Assembly: GCA_023266895.1 (NCBI GenBank)
Contig: JAHFOI010000004.1
Coordinates: 1-49,511, forward strand
Direction of reading: 5' to 3'
Source of the DNA: Candidatus Woesearchaeota archaeon
GTDB taxonomy: Archaea; Nanobdellota; Nanobdellia; Woesearchaeales; ARS49
Length of the DNA stretch: 49,511 nucleotides
Every line of letters begins with the position of its first letter. The first letter of the stretch is position 1. The notes beneath the pieces are model-generated. The model was not told where the DNA came from. It was given only the letters and a program-made list of their open reading frames with translations, and searched no databases. Positions 6,170-14,872 of the stretch are shown here, in pieces. The position numbers were made by a program, and so were the translations under genes.

Positions 6170-9169
6170 TTACACCTTCATAATGCCAATCAATACTTTG
6201 TTACCTTTCACGTCCACTTCTGCAGTGTGAGTTCCTGCACGAATGCTAAACAACAGTTCTTTTACCCCACACTTTTGCAACAAAAGCTCTTGCCATGCTG
6301 ACAACATTTTTTTTGCAACTTCACTTGTTTCAAGCGTGAGCTCAATCCTGTCAGCTTTTTGCAGGCCAGCTTCTTTACGCAAGGATTGCACTTTGCGCAT
6401 GACTTCGCGAGCTACTGCTTCTGCTTCAAGTTCAGGAGTTTGCACAATCAACAACTGTACTTTGCCTCCTGCAAGGGTTGTTGTCTTCACAGTCACTCCC
6501 TTAAATTCCTCAGTAATCAAACCATCACCTGTTGCAGCAACACTTTGCACAACAGCCTCTTTCACATTTGCTTGTTGCTTAATGATTTCCTGCACTCCAA
6601 CAACCAGCTTCTGCAAACTCTTTTCTACAACAACATGCACTCTTTGTAAGGGCCAGCGCACAGGAAGCTTTGCTTGCTCACGACAATGCAGTGCAGACTC
6701 AATAATGTTTTGCGCATACATCACTTGTTCCTCAAGCTGAGGCTGCAAACACTTTTTCACCACTTTAGGCCAAGAAAGCAAGTGCACTGATTCTGCAGCA
6801 CAACCAAATGCGGTCTTGAAATTTTGATACATTTGCTCAGCAATAAAAGGCATAACCGGCGCAGACAATCGTAGTAATGCTTCAAATACAGTAAACAATG
6901 TACTAAGCACAAGCTGCTGGTCTTTTTTCGTACCAGTACTTGCCTTATCACGAATCAACTGAATATACGTGCGAGACACATCCAAGTATAATGACTCCAC
7001 AAGCCATGGAATTTCATTCAAGTGATACTGCGCAAACGCATTCGTGACTTCTTGCACCACAGAATTCATCCTGCTCAAGATATACTGTTCAGCAACACCA
7101 GGCTTTTTAGGTTTGCCAGGCACAAGGCCAGTGTTTTTTGACAAGTCAAGAATAAACTGGTGTGTGTTCCACAAAATCAACAAGTTCTTGAACTTTAGCT
7201 TAACATCTTCTTGATTATACATTTGGTCAACACCAGGCACTGCAGCACCAAGCTGATAATAACGCAAAGTATCAGCACCATACTGACTCGTGACTTCATC
7301 AGGCTCAATCTGATTACCCAAACTCTTACTCATCTTACGACCAGATGCATCATCAATAAAGCCGTGCATGAACACTGCCTTAAAGGAATTCTTGCCAAAC
7401 GCAATCATGCTCGCGACCATAAGCAGATTATACCACCCGCGAATCTGATCTTTACCCTCAAGAATAAAATCAGCAGGAAACAATTTGTCAAACAAGTCTT
7501 TACGCTGCGGATAATCCAAACAATTCCATGACGCAGTGCCCGCATCAACCCAGACATCAAGAACATCAGTGAGGCGACGAAGAGAACCCGCACACTTGTG
7601 GTTCTGATTTTCTGACGCGCTGCATGGATAGGCTATTTCATCAATCCACGGACGATGATACTGACTCACTTTTTTCCCACTCACTGCTTCAAGCTCATCA
7701 ACAGAGCCAAACACCTCATAACGCTTGCACGAGTCACAACGCCAAATCGGCACTGGAGTGCCCCAAAAGTTTTGCTTGGTAATACTGTTGTCACGCAAGT
7801 TTGTCAGCCATGCCTCAAATGCATTAAAACCAGCCTGCGGCACCCACAACACTTTTTTGTTTGCGCGAATCATGCGTTTTTTTAAGTCTTCAATACGGAA
7901 AAACCATTGAGTTGTTGTACGGAAAATAACAGGTGCATGACAACGCTGACAGTGCGCGTACTCATGCTCAACAGGAGTTGTGGCAATCACTACGCCACGC
8001 TGTTCAAGTAACTCAATGAATTTTGCATCATGCTTTCGTGCAATACATCCTGCAAAACTTGGCCATTTGGGAGGAAACTGGCCTTGTTCATTTACCAAAT
8101 TCCACGCAGGAAGTCCATTGTCATGACCCACTTCATAATCTTCAGGACCACATCCTGGAGCACAATGCACAAGCCCAGAACCCGCAGAGGTATCAACATA
8201 TTCCTGGCTTAACACAACTGTGTGCAGTTTTTGGTGCAACGTTTTTAATTCAGCATATTCAGGAATCACATCAGCAAACGGGTGCTCATACGCAACACCC
8301 TTTAATGATTCACCCTTAAATTCTTCGAGTAAAGTCATTGTTTTGCCAGCAACAGCTCCCACAAGCGGGCCTGCAAGTGCCTTGGCCATAATCCACGTCT
8401 CATCAGTCTCATTAATCTTTGCACGAACATAGTCAAGATCAGGATTTACCATAACTGCAAGATTAAACGGAATAGTCCATGGGGTTGTGGTCCAGATAAT
8501 AAGAAATTCACTTTTGCTCAACGCAACACCAGATGCACTGTCTTTTTTTGGCTTGACTTTTAATTTCAAAAATACACTGGTGTCAGTCACAGTCTTGTAC
8601 TCGAGCTCGTGCTTTGCAAGATTTGTCTGGCAACCCCCACACCATGGCATGGTACGCAAGCCTTCATACAAACGCTTTTGTTCATGCGCACGCTTAATCA
8701 AAAACCATTCTGCAGAAATAAACTCTCTTGTGATAGGCATGTATGCATTATTAAAATCCATCCATACACCTAGTTTTGCAAACGTGTCATTCATGATGTT
8801 CATCATCTCAACAGAAAATTTTTCACACTCAGCATTATACTTCGCAAGACCAAATTCCTCAATATCTTTTTTGAAATGCAACTTCAGTTTTTGACGAACC
8901 TTATTTTCAGTAGGCAAGCCATGCATGTCATAACCAGCGCGATCCCAGACATCCATGCCAATCATGCGCTTGTGACGCAACACCATGTCTTTCATGCACT
9001 TATTCCACGCAGTACCTAAGTGTACCTTACCGCTTGTGTATGGTGGTCCATCAAGAAAGTAATACTTTTTCTTACCTGCGCCCTGTGCCTTTGCTTTTGC
9101 ATAAATATCATTCTTTAGCCAAAAGTCAAGCACTGCAGGCTCAATTGTTTTTGGAGTGTAGGATTGCAT
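6170..9169 (-). CDS. ileS: Isoleucyl-tRNA synthetase
   Basis: 999 residues, a normal length for the archaeal/eukaryal type. It charges tRNA-Ile with isoleucine in the cytosol. The class I signature appears as GPPYTSGKVHLGT (HLGT at residues 50-53) and RKMSKSLGN about residue 600. Between them lies the CP1 editing domain, marked by TTTPWTIPFNLAVMVNP. A cysteine-containing segment (CQRCHAPV, CDSCKRYE) probably binds zinc. The C-terminal part is the helical anticodon-binding domain followed by a beta-rich extension. TATA-like TTTAAAAA (9193-9200) is about 27 bp upstream. A receiver-domain gene follows directly. Confidence 0.97.
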   Translation of the reverse strand: MQSYTPKTIEPAVLDFWLKNDIYAKAKAQGAGKKKYYFLDGPPYTSGKVHLGTAWNKCMKDMVLRHKRMIGMDVWDRAGYDMHGLPTENKVRQKLKLHFKKDIEEFGLAKYNAECEKFSVEMMNIMNDTFAKLGVWMDFNNAYMPITREFISAEWFLIKRAHEQKRLYEGLRTMPWCGGCQTNLAKHELEYKTVTDTSVFLKLKVKPKKDSASGVALSKSEFLIIWTTTPWTIPFNLAVMVNPDLDYVRAKINETDETWIMAKALAGPLVGAVAGKTMTLLEEFKGESLKGVAYEHPFADVIPEYAELKTLHQKLHTVVLSQEYVDTSAGSGLVHCAPGCGPEDYEVGHDNGLPAWNLVNEQGQFPPKWPSFAGCIARKHDAKFIELLEQRGVVIATTPVEHEYAHCQRCHAPVIFRTTTQWFFRIEDLKKRMIRANKKVLWVPQAGFNAFEAWLTNLRDNSITKQNFWGTPVPIWRCDSCKRYEVFGSVDELEAVSGKKVSQYHRPWIDEIAYPCSASENQNHKCAGSLRRLTDVLDVWVDAGTASWNCLDYPQRKDLFDKLFPADFILEGKDQIRGWYNLLMVASMIAFGKNSFKAVFMHGFIDDASGRKMSKSLGNQIEPDEVTSQYGADTLRYYQLGAAVPGVDQMYNQEDVKLKFKNLLILWNTHQFILDLSKNTGLVPGKPKKPGVAEQYILSRMNSVVQEVTNAFAQYHLNEIPWLVESLYLDVSRTYIQLIRDKASTGTKKDQQLVLSTLFTVFEALLRLSAPVMPFIAEQMYQNFKTAFGCAAESVHLLSWPKVVKKCLQPQLEEQVMYAQNIIESALHCREQAKLPVRWPLQRVHVVVEKSLQKLVVGVQEIIKQQANVKEAVVQSVAATGDGLITEEFKGVTVKTTTLAGGKVQLLIVQTPELEAEAVAREVMRKVQSLRKEAGLQKADRIELTLETSEVAKKMLSAWQELLLQKCGVKELLFSIRAGTHTAEVDVKGNKVLIGIMKV

Positions 9170-9232
9170 ACTAGTACAGAGAGAATGATTGGTTTTTAAA
9201 GATTGACCTTTTGATGGAACGACCGGTTCAAA

Positions 9233-9490
9233 TTAGTAGGCTCTCGGCCGTTTGTCTACATCAGAAATAAATACCAGCGTCTTTTCATAAAAAAAACTAT
9301 ACTGAATCCGATAGTCTCCAACTCGCACTCTAAAGATTTTCTCAGCCCTGTTAACAATTCTTTTAACATCAGTGGGAAAAGGGTCTTCTGAAAGTGTTTC
9401 TATGCGTTCAATGAGTCGCTTTGTTAGAGTAAGATCACACTTTTTGAGAAACTTTGTTGCTTGCGAAGAAAATTCTACCTGAAACTTCAT
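9233..9490 (-). CDS. RelE/ParE-family toxin
   Basis: 85 residues: KFQVEFSSQATKFLKKCD, a helical hairpin, then the beta-sheet core with FRVRVGDYRIQYSF and the C-terminal DVDKRPRAY. This matches RelE-type mRNA interferases, where basic residues and a C-terminal tyrosine mediate cleavage on the ribosome. The start overlaps the stop of the antitoxin gene by four bases (ATGA). Confidence 0.85.
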   Translation of the reverse strand: MKFQVEFSSQATKFLKKCDLTLTKRLIERIETLSEDPFPTDVKRIVNRAEKIFRVRVGDYRIQYSFFYEKTLVFISDVDKRPRAY

Positions 9491-9690
9491 AACCCCAATT
9501 CCTTTTTCAAGTCAGAAAGAGAGGTTGTCTTACCGTCTCTTAATTCTTTGAGGCTTTGCTCAAACCTTTTCATCTCTTCATTGCTCAAGATAGTATCAAA
9601 GTCAAACATGTGTTCTTTGATGAATTCCACTTCTTTCTTTATATCTTTAATTTCATCAAATACTTGCTGAATTGTTGCTGTTTCGCTCAT
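9487..9690 (-). CDS. RelB-like antitoxin
   Basis: 67 residues, mostly charged helix, ending KTTSLSDLKKELGL, typical of small archaeal RelB-like antitoxins that wrap around the toxin. No clear DNA-binding domain is visible. TATA-like TTTAAATAAG at 9711-9720 is about 25 bp upstream of the ATG, consistent with a leaderless two-gene operon with the toxin. Assigned from context and size as much as sequence. Confidence 0.75.
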   Translation of the reverse strand: MSETATIQQVFDEIKDIKKEVEFIKEHMFDFDTILSNEEMKRFEQSLKELRDGKTTSLSDLKKELGL

Positions 9691-9820
9691 GCATTTGATA
9701 CTTGTTCAGACTTATTTAAAGCTTTTGGCAAGGGAAAAAAATATTCACACCCTGAATAAGTCTGCTAACTCATTCTTGATAAATTTCAATAAAATTATAA
9801 GACGTGAAGAACACCAAGCA

Positions 9821-10112
9821 ATGATTTTTAAAGAAGTAGGTGCTTATTCATACATGTCGCTTGATGATAAGCTTAATCCTCATGATGGCGGAATAATTGA
9901 CACTATTGATTCATTCTATTGCAAAACAGCAAAACTCATAGGCAGTGCAGTTGAAGAATGGACAGGCATCTCAAAAGTAACGCATACCACTCACAAAACG
10001 CATGAAAGAATTCTTGCAAAAACTTGTGTCAAAACCAGTGTATGCACCAGGCATAGCGTACAAGAACAATCCCTTCACAGGTAATCACCTCGCGAGAACA
10101 ACAAGCTTATAA
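9821..10112 (+). pseudogene. Frameshifted gene of unknown function
   Basis: The ATG at 9821 lies about 25 bp after ATTATAAG (9794-9801). The frame gives a protein-like MIFKEVGAYSYMSLDDKLN and on to EEWTGISKV, then turns into an unlikely Thr/His-rich tail to a stop at 10084. From about 9982 another frame continues naturally as RIPLTKRMKEFLQKLVS, then KPVYAPGIAYKNNPFTGN, to a stop at 10112. Dropping one A in GTAACGC would fuse them into about 97 residues. I read this as a recent one-base insertion or an assembly error. The family is not recognised. Confidence 0.5.
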
Positions 10113-10145
10113 ATCACTTCTTGCTTAAAACAACAAGGTGAAGAC

Positions 10146-10565
10146 ATGAATAAGACACTCACAGTACTTCTTGCAGACGATAACGAAATAATACGAACTT
10201 TTGGTGAAAACGCAATCAGCAGTCTTGTCACACCAGCACTCAAAGAAAAAGGTATTGTTCTACAATTAGATATTGCTCAAAATGGTGCTGAAGCACGAGA
10301 TATGATCAACAAAAGACAATATGATGTTTGTATTCTTGATAATCAAATGGGAAAACCAACAGGAGTTGAGCTTGCTAAAGAAATAGAAGGAAAGCAGCAC
10401 CCCAGACTTGTTCTCTGGAGCGGAGAAATAAAAGAAACAGGAAGAATAGCCATGACACAAGACCCTTCAATAACTGCTGCAGCACACTTATTTGCATACT
10501 TTCTCTCAAAACCTTGTAACATGAAGTATTTTGTAGAATTTAGGAAAGAAATATTTGGGCAGTAA
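10146..10565 (+). CDS. Stand-alone receiver-domain protein
   Basis: 139 residues forming one CheY-like domain: acidic pocket in VLLADDNEII, phospho-acceptor Asp in VCILDNQMG, Ser in LVLWSGE (usual Ser/Thr switch) and Lys in FLSKPCN. There is no effector domain, so it probably acts by protein contacts. The ATG follows AAGGTGAAGAC; TATA-like CTTATAAA is at 10106-10113. The next gene begins three bases after its stop, forming a two-gene operon of receiver proteins. Confidence 0.8.
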   Translation: MNKTLTVLLADDNEIIRTFGENAISSLVTPALKEKGIVLQLDIAQNGAEARDMINKRQYDVCILDNQMGKPTGVELAKEIEGKQHPRLVLWSGEIKETGRIAMTQDPSITAAAHLFAYFLSKPCNMKYFVEFRKEIFGQ

Positions 10566-10568
10566 AAA

Positions 10569-11060
10569 ATGACCACTCCACTTTCAATACTCGTCATTGA
10601 CCAGCCAATAAACAAAGCACTCTTGCTCAAAAACTATCTTTGGGACGAACAAGAAACATATCATGGACGACGCATTATTTTAGAAACTGCCGCACCCTAT
10701 GGTGCGATTAATATATTGAGAAAAAATCCTCATCACCTTGTTGTTATGACGTATGACCCTGATAAAGAAGACCCGGATGAGCCATCAAAATTTGACCTTT
10801 TTTTCAATACCCTCAGAGTGCTTTATCCTTCTCAAAAAATTTTGATACTAACACCTACTGAGCGTACGCCAACACACAAAATTGGTGCAGGAACACGATG
10901 CATTCCAGAATTATTCAGCAAAAAACAAGTAAAGTGTGCAGTGGAAAAACTGCTTAATGGCTCTCTCGATGATGCACTCACACCAACACAAAGAGATTTG
11001 CCTGAAGAAGCAGAACAGTTGCGCACAACAAGTTTTGCAGCATGGCATAATACATTCTAA
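10569..11060 (+). CDS. Degenerate receiver-like protein
   Basis: 163 residues with the beta-alpha pattern of a receiver domain but altered key sites: ILVIDQP has only one acid, the phospho-acceptor region reads LVVMTYDPDKEDPDEP with Thr where Asp is usual, while Thr in ILILTPT and Lys in LFSKKQ persist. The C-terminus has about 30 extra polar residues. It is probably a pseudo-receiver, perhaps an unphosphorylated partner of the preceding receiver, with which it is co-transcribed. Confidence 0.6.
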   Translation: MTTPLSILVIDQPINKALLLKNYLWDEQETYHGRRIILETAAPYGAINILRKNPHHLVVMTYDPDKEDPDEPSKFDLFFNTLRVLYPSQKILILTPTERTPTHKIGAGTRCIPELFSKKQVKCAVEKLLNGSLDDALTPTQRDLPEEAEQLRTTSFAAWHNTF

Positions 11061-11077
11061 TTTAATATAACTAAAAA

Positions 11078-11653
11078 TTAAAACTTCACATCAACATCAC
11101 TTGTTTCTTCACCAGAGGCTTTAAACACTTGGAATTCCTGATTTAATCCCATGTTTTTGGCAACAATATTTGCAGGAAACTGCTTGATACGCACATTAAA
11201 AGTGGTCACGCTATCATTGTAAAACTCACGACGATCAGCAAGCTCATTTTCCAAGCCAGAAATGCGCTGTTGTAATTGCTGAAAGTTTTCAGACGCGCGT
11301 AATTGAGGATAATTCTCAGCCACTGCAAAAATAGTCTTGAGTGCACCGCTAATTTGGTTGTCCAGCTTTGCTTTTTGTTCCAAAGTTTTTGCACGCATCC
11401 ATGCAGTACGTGCTTTGGTTAGTTCTTCAAGCGTGCTCTTTTCGTGTTTCAGGTAGCCTTTCACTGATGCAATAAGTTTAGGAAGTTCATCATGACGTTG
11501 CTTGAGCAACACCTCAATATTGCTCAATGACTTAGGAATGTCAGCTTTCAACTGCACAAACGCATTATACGTGCCAACATACCATGCAACAAGAATGACA
11601 ATAACCAAAACAAGAACAACTAACAGCGCAATAAGTACAAGTACAAGAGCCAT
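11078..11653 (-). CDS. LemA family membrane protein
   Basis: 191 residues: one N-terminal transmembrane helix (ALVLVLIALLVVLVLVIVIL) followed by the LemA helical bundle with YNAFVQLKADIPKSLSNIEV, LLKQRHDELPKLIASVKGY and AVAENYPQLRASENFQQLQ. Its function is unknown in general; it is often found with GIDE-type or TPM-type membrane proteins. I place the start at 11653, not at the longer frame from 11698, because the TATA-like TTAATATA (11676-11684) lies inside that extension. A GIDE-like gene occurs at 24052. Confidence 0.85.
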   Translation of the reverse strand: MALVLVLIALLVVLVLVIVILVAWYVGTYNAFVQLKADIPKSLSNIEVLLKQRHDELPKLIASVKGYLKHEKSTLEELTKARTAWMRAKTLEQKAKLDNQISGALKTIFAVAENYPQLRASENFQQLQQRISGLENELADRREFYNDSVTTFNVRIKQFPANIVAKNMGLNQEFQVFKASGEETSDVDVKF

Positions 11654-11877
11654 CCTAATAGGTGAGTTGAAGAAGTATATTAAGGTTGCTTTTGACAAAG
11701 ACGGAGAAGTGCTTGGACTACGTCATTCAGTTACAACAAGGAAAAGCTGTGAAGATTGGGTAGCCAAATCATCCTAACCACGACGTGCTGGGTGGCTACA
11801 TCTTAGAAAGATTTATGTGCAGGTGTAGCCACCCACAGTCCTGGTCAACACCGCTTTAAAAAGCTGCACCTGAGAAT
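11654..11877. other. Gene-free stretch with a 12-bp inverted repeat
   Basis: An exact 12-bp inverted repeat at 11789-11800 and 11824-11835 (TGGGTGGCTACA / TGTAGCCACCCA) encloses a 23-nt loop. It lies between LemA and mobile element A1 and is not part of A1 as defined by its target duplication. It could be a terminator, a recombination site or the relic of another element. Nothing else is recognised here. Confidence 0.4.
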
Positions 11878-12196
11878 GGCTCTGGTGAAAATCTCGCCTC
11901 TGAGCTCAACGTCACGTTGTTCCGAGCTTTCGGAATTCCTCAAGCGTCGCTGCTGCCGAACTCGCGTACTTCTTGCTTCACCAGCCATGCCTCACCTGCT
12001 CTCAATCATCATCACTGTTCGCAGTTCTGAGATTACAAGTCGTGCACGACTCGTAATCAACGACGGCAACTCGTCATATGCCAACACGCTCGCTCACCTT
12101 GGCAGACTCACTACGGTTCGTAGCCTAAAACCTCAGTTATTGACCGCAGTCATAAACATCGGTTGATAGGCAGCAGCACACATTTTCACCAGAGCT
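11878..12196. mobile_element. Repeat A1: non-autonomous TIR element, 319 bp
   Basis: It begins GGCTCTGGTGAAAAT and ends with the inverted ATTTTCACCAGAGCT. It is flanked by CCTGAGAAT (11869-11877) and GCTGAGAAT (12197-12205), a 9-bp duplication with one mismatch. It is homologous along most of its length to A2 at 37758, including the shared block around CATCATCACTGTTCGCAGTT. No transposase is encoded; the open frames in it do not resemble proteins. It is best described as a MITE-like element mobilised in trans. Confidence 0.75.
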
Positions 12197-12217
12197 GCTG
12201 AGAATTTTAAAAACTCA

Positions 12218-14611
12218 TTACTGTCTTTCAGCTTTTGCAATACTTTTTCTTGTACGCAACACAGTATCAGGATTTAGGCTAATACTATCAATGCCCTGCT
12301 TCACTAACCATGCTGCAAATTCAGGAAAATCACTTGGTGCCTGACCACAAATGCCAACATGACGCTTGAATGTGTGGCCAACACGAATCGTTTCAGAAAT
12401 CAGTTTTTTAACAGCAAGATTTTGTTCATCATACACATTCGCGAGCAATTCACTATCTCTATCCACACCAAGCGTGAGCTGAGTCAAGTCATTAGAACCA
12501 ATACTAAACCCATCAAACAGTTTGCAAAACTCTTCCGCAAGCAAGACATTAGAAGGAATCTCACACATGACATACACCTCAAGACCATCACGACCACGCA
12601 CAAGCCCGTGTTTTGCCATTTCTGCAAGCACTTTTTCCCCTTCAGCAACAGTCCTGCAAAAAGGAATCATGACTTTCAAGTTCTTCAAGCTCATAGATTC
12701 ACGTACTCGCTTTACTGCAGCACACTCAAGCGCAAACCCTTTTTTGTATGACGAATAATAACGTGAAGCACCACGCCAGCCAATCATAGGATTATCCTCA
12801 ACTGGCTCAAACATCCTGCCACCAAGCAAGCCCGCATACTCATTTGTTTTGAAATCAGAAAAACGTAAAATAACAGGTTTTGGATAAAATGCAGCAGCAA
12901 TTGTAGCAACACCCTCAGTAAGCTTATCAACAAAAAAATCTGCCTTGCGAGTTGCAGAATACTCAGGAGTAATTTTGTTAATTTTTTGCTTGAGTTGTCG
13001 AGGCAAACTCGCGTAGTTCAATAATGCAAGCGGATGAACCCTGATGTGCTCAGTTACCACAAACTCCATGCGACACAGCCCCACACCATCATTAGGTAAT
13101 TGAGACAATTCAAACGCCTGCTCAGGATTTGCAAGATTTATCATAATCTCAGTCTTTGTTTTTGGTAACTTGCTTAATTCATGTTGTACAACAAAAAAAG
13201 GCAGCACACCCTCAAACACCACACCTTCCGCACCTTGCGCGCAACTCACTGTCACAGGAATTCCTTGCGTGATAACACGCGTGCCCTTACCTGTACCAAC
13301 AACACAAGGAATGCCTAGTTCGCGAGAAACTATTGCTGCATGACATGTGCGTCCTCCGCGATTTGTCACAATTGCAGCAGCCTTTTTCATAACAGGAACC
13401 CAATCAGGATCAGTCATCTCAGTCACAAGCACTTCGCCAGGCTTGAACTTTTCAATATGTTTCACGTTCAACAACACACGCGCCTTGCCTGCACCAATTT
13501 TGTTGCCAACACTGCGCCCTTTCACAAGTACTTTGCCAGTTTTTTTAAGCACAAATTCCTCAACAACATCATGACGTTTTTGGCTTTGCACAGTTTCAGG
13601 ACGTGATTGCACAATAAACAACTTGCCTGTCATGCCATCCTTAGCCCATTCAATATCCATGGGAGTTGGTTTTTTGTGCAACAGAGAATAATACTGCTCT
13701 ATCACAAGACCATACTGTGCGAGCTCACAAGCTTCTGCATCAGTAATACAAAAACAAGAACGATCACGCTTTGAAACAGGAACATTATACGTTGGTTTTT
13801 TTTCAGAGCCATACACCATACGTTCTTGTTTCAGCCCAAGACGTTTTGAGAGCAATGCATTTTTACCTTGCACAAGTGTTGGCTTAAAAAAAACAAATTC
13901 ATCAGGATTCACCCTTCCTTGCACAATATTTTCTCCAAGACCATAACTGGCATTAATTATTACTGCATTTCGAAAGCCAGACTCTGTATCAAGCGTAAAC
14001 ATTACACCACTGCAGGCCTTGTCAGAACGCACCATTTTTTGCACACCAATAGACAATGCCACCTGCTCATGCCTAAACCCTTGCTCAAGCCTGTAGGCAA
14101 TGGCACGTGCAGTAAACAATGAGGCAAAACATTTTTTGCATGCTTCAAGCAATGCTTTTTCTCCATGAATATTCAAAAACGTTTCTTGCTGTCCCGCAAA
14201 ACTCGCTCCAGGAAGATCTTCAGCAGTGGCACTCGAACGCACTGCAACATCAGAAGCAATTTTTCCATACTTTTTTGAAAGCAGACTATATGCTTCACAA
14301 ATATCCTTCTCAAGTTCAGGAGGAAGTGATGAATTCAGAAACAACTCGCGTACTTGCGTTGCACGCGCATTCAGCATAGTCACGTCTTTGGCATCAACAC
14401 CCTTGAGCAAAGAACTGATTTGTTTCCAAATGCCTGCTTGTTTCACGAAAAACCAGTAGGCCTTACTTGTTATGGCAAAACCATCAGGCACAGGAACATC
14501 CTTCAAGCCACGAATCATCTCACCCAAGGATGCAGTCTTACCCCCAACCAGTGCAATATCTTTGAGAGAAACATCCTTAAACCATCGCACGAATTTAGCA
14601 GCCTTTGCCAT
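12218..14611 (-). CDS. ppsA: Phosphoenolpyruvate synthase
   Basis: 797 residues. It converts pyruvate, ATP and water to phosphoenolpyruvate, AMP and phosphate, the entry step of gluconeogenesis. The N-terminal ATP-grasp half starts FVRWFKDVSLKDIALVGGKT and includes AVRSSATAEDLPGASFAGQQ. The swivelling domain carries the phospho-histidine in GGRTCHAAIVSRELG. The C-terminal TIM barrel has GSNDLTQLTLGVDRDS and the end motif CGQAPSD. The ATG at 14611 is preceded by GAGGT and a TATA-like box at 14646-14654; the TTG at 14632 is less likely. Confidence 0.95.
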   Translation of the reverse strand: MAKAAKFVRWFKDVSLKDIALVGGKTASLGEMIRGLKDVPVPDGFAITSKAYWFFVKQAGIWKQISSLLKGVDAKDVTMLNARATQVRELFLNSSLPPELEKDICEAYSLLSKKYGKIASDVAVRSSATAEDLPGASFAGQQETFLNIHGEKALLEACKKCFASLFTARAIAYRLEQGFRHEQVALSIGVQKMVRSDKACSGVMFTLDTESGFRNAVIINASYGLGENIVQGRVNPDEFVFFKPTLVQGKNALLSKRLGLKQERMVYGSEKKPTYNVPVSKRDRSCFCITDAEACELAQYGLVIEQYYSLLHKKPTPMDIEWAKDGMTGKLFIVQSRPETVQSQKRHDVVEEFVLKKTGKVLVKGRSVGNKIGAGKARVLLNVKHIEKFKPGEVLVTEMTDPDWVPVMKKAAAIVTNRGGRTCHAAIVSRELGIPCVVGTGKGTRVITQGIPVTVSCAQGAEGVVFEGVLPFFVVQHELSKLPKTKTEIMINLANPEQAFELSQLPNDGVGLCRMEFVVTEHIRVHPLALLNYASLPRQLKQKINKITPEYSATRKADFFVDKLTEGVATIAAAFYPKPVILRFSDFKTNEYAGLLGGRMFEPVEDNPMIGWRGASRYYSSYKKGFALECAAVKRVRESMSLKNLKVMIPFCRTVAEGEKVLAEMAKHGLVRGRDGLEVYVMCEIPSNVLLAEEFCKLFDGFSIGSNDLTQLTLGVDRDSELLANVYDEQNLAVKKLISETIRVGHTFKRHVGICGQAPSDFPEFAAWLVKQGIDSISLNPDTVLRTRKSIAKAERQ

Positions 14612-14872
14612 ATAAACCTCTTTTTGAGACAAAACACAAATTCAAGTATATAATAGTTATGAGGTGTTGGGCGCTGTAGAAAGTCTCGCTTCGCTTGCTG
14701 TCACACGTACGTACTACTTTTTCTAGGGATGCTGCATTTCCTGTTCAGAGAAACGCCCGGCATCTTTGTTCAGGCATTTAGAAGTCCTCGCTCAAACAAG
14801 CAGCAGCAATCCGCGTTCTATAACAAGCATCTTCAGCCAATCTTTAAATACCCTGCCAGCCCCATTCAGCGT

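Noticed and set aside
6000-9000. Many long open frames on the plus strand opposite ileS
   Set aside because: They mirror the codon pattern of ileS, lack promoters and have no protein-like composition.
11876-12166. 96-codon plus-strand frame inside repeat A1
   Set aside because: It starts in the terminal repeat, is Ser/Arg/Cys-rich, and is not preserved in A2.
14653-14872. SRP 7S RNA upstream of srp54
   Set aside because: The helix 8 motif (GGAAGGAAGC-type) is absent and no long helices were found.
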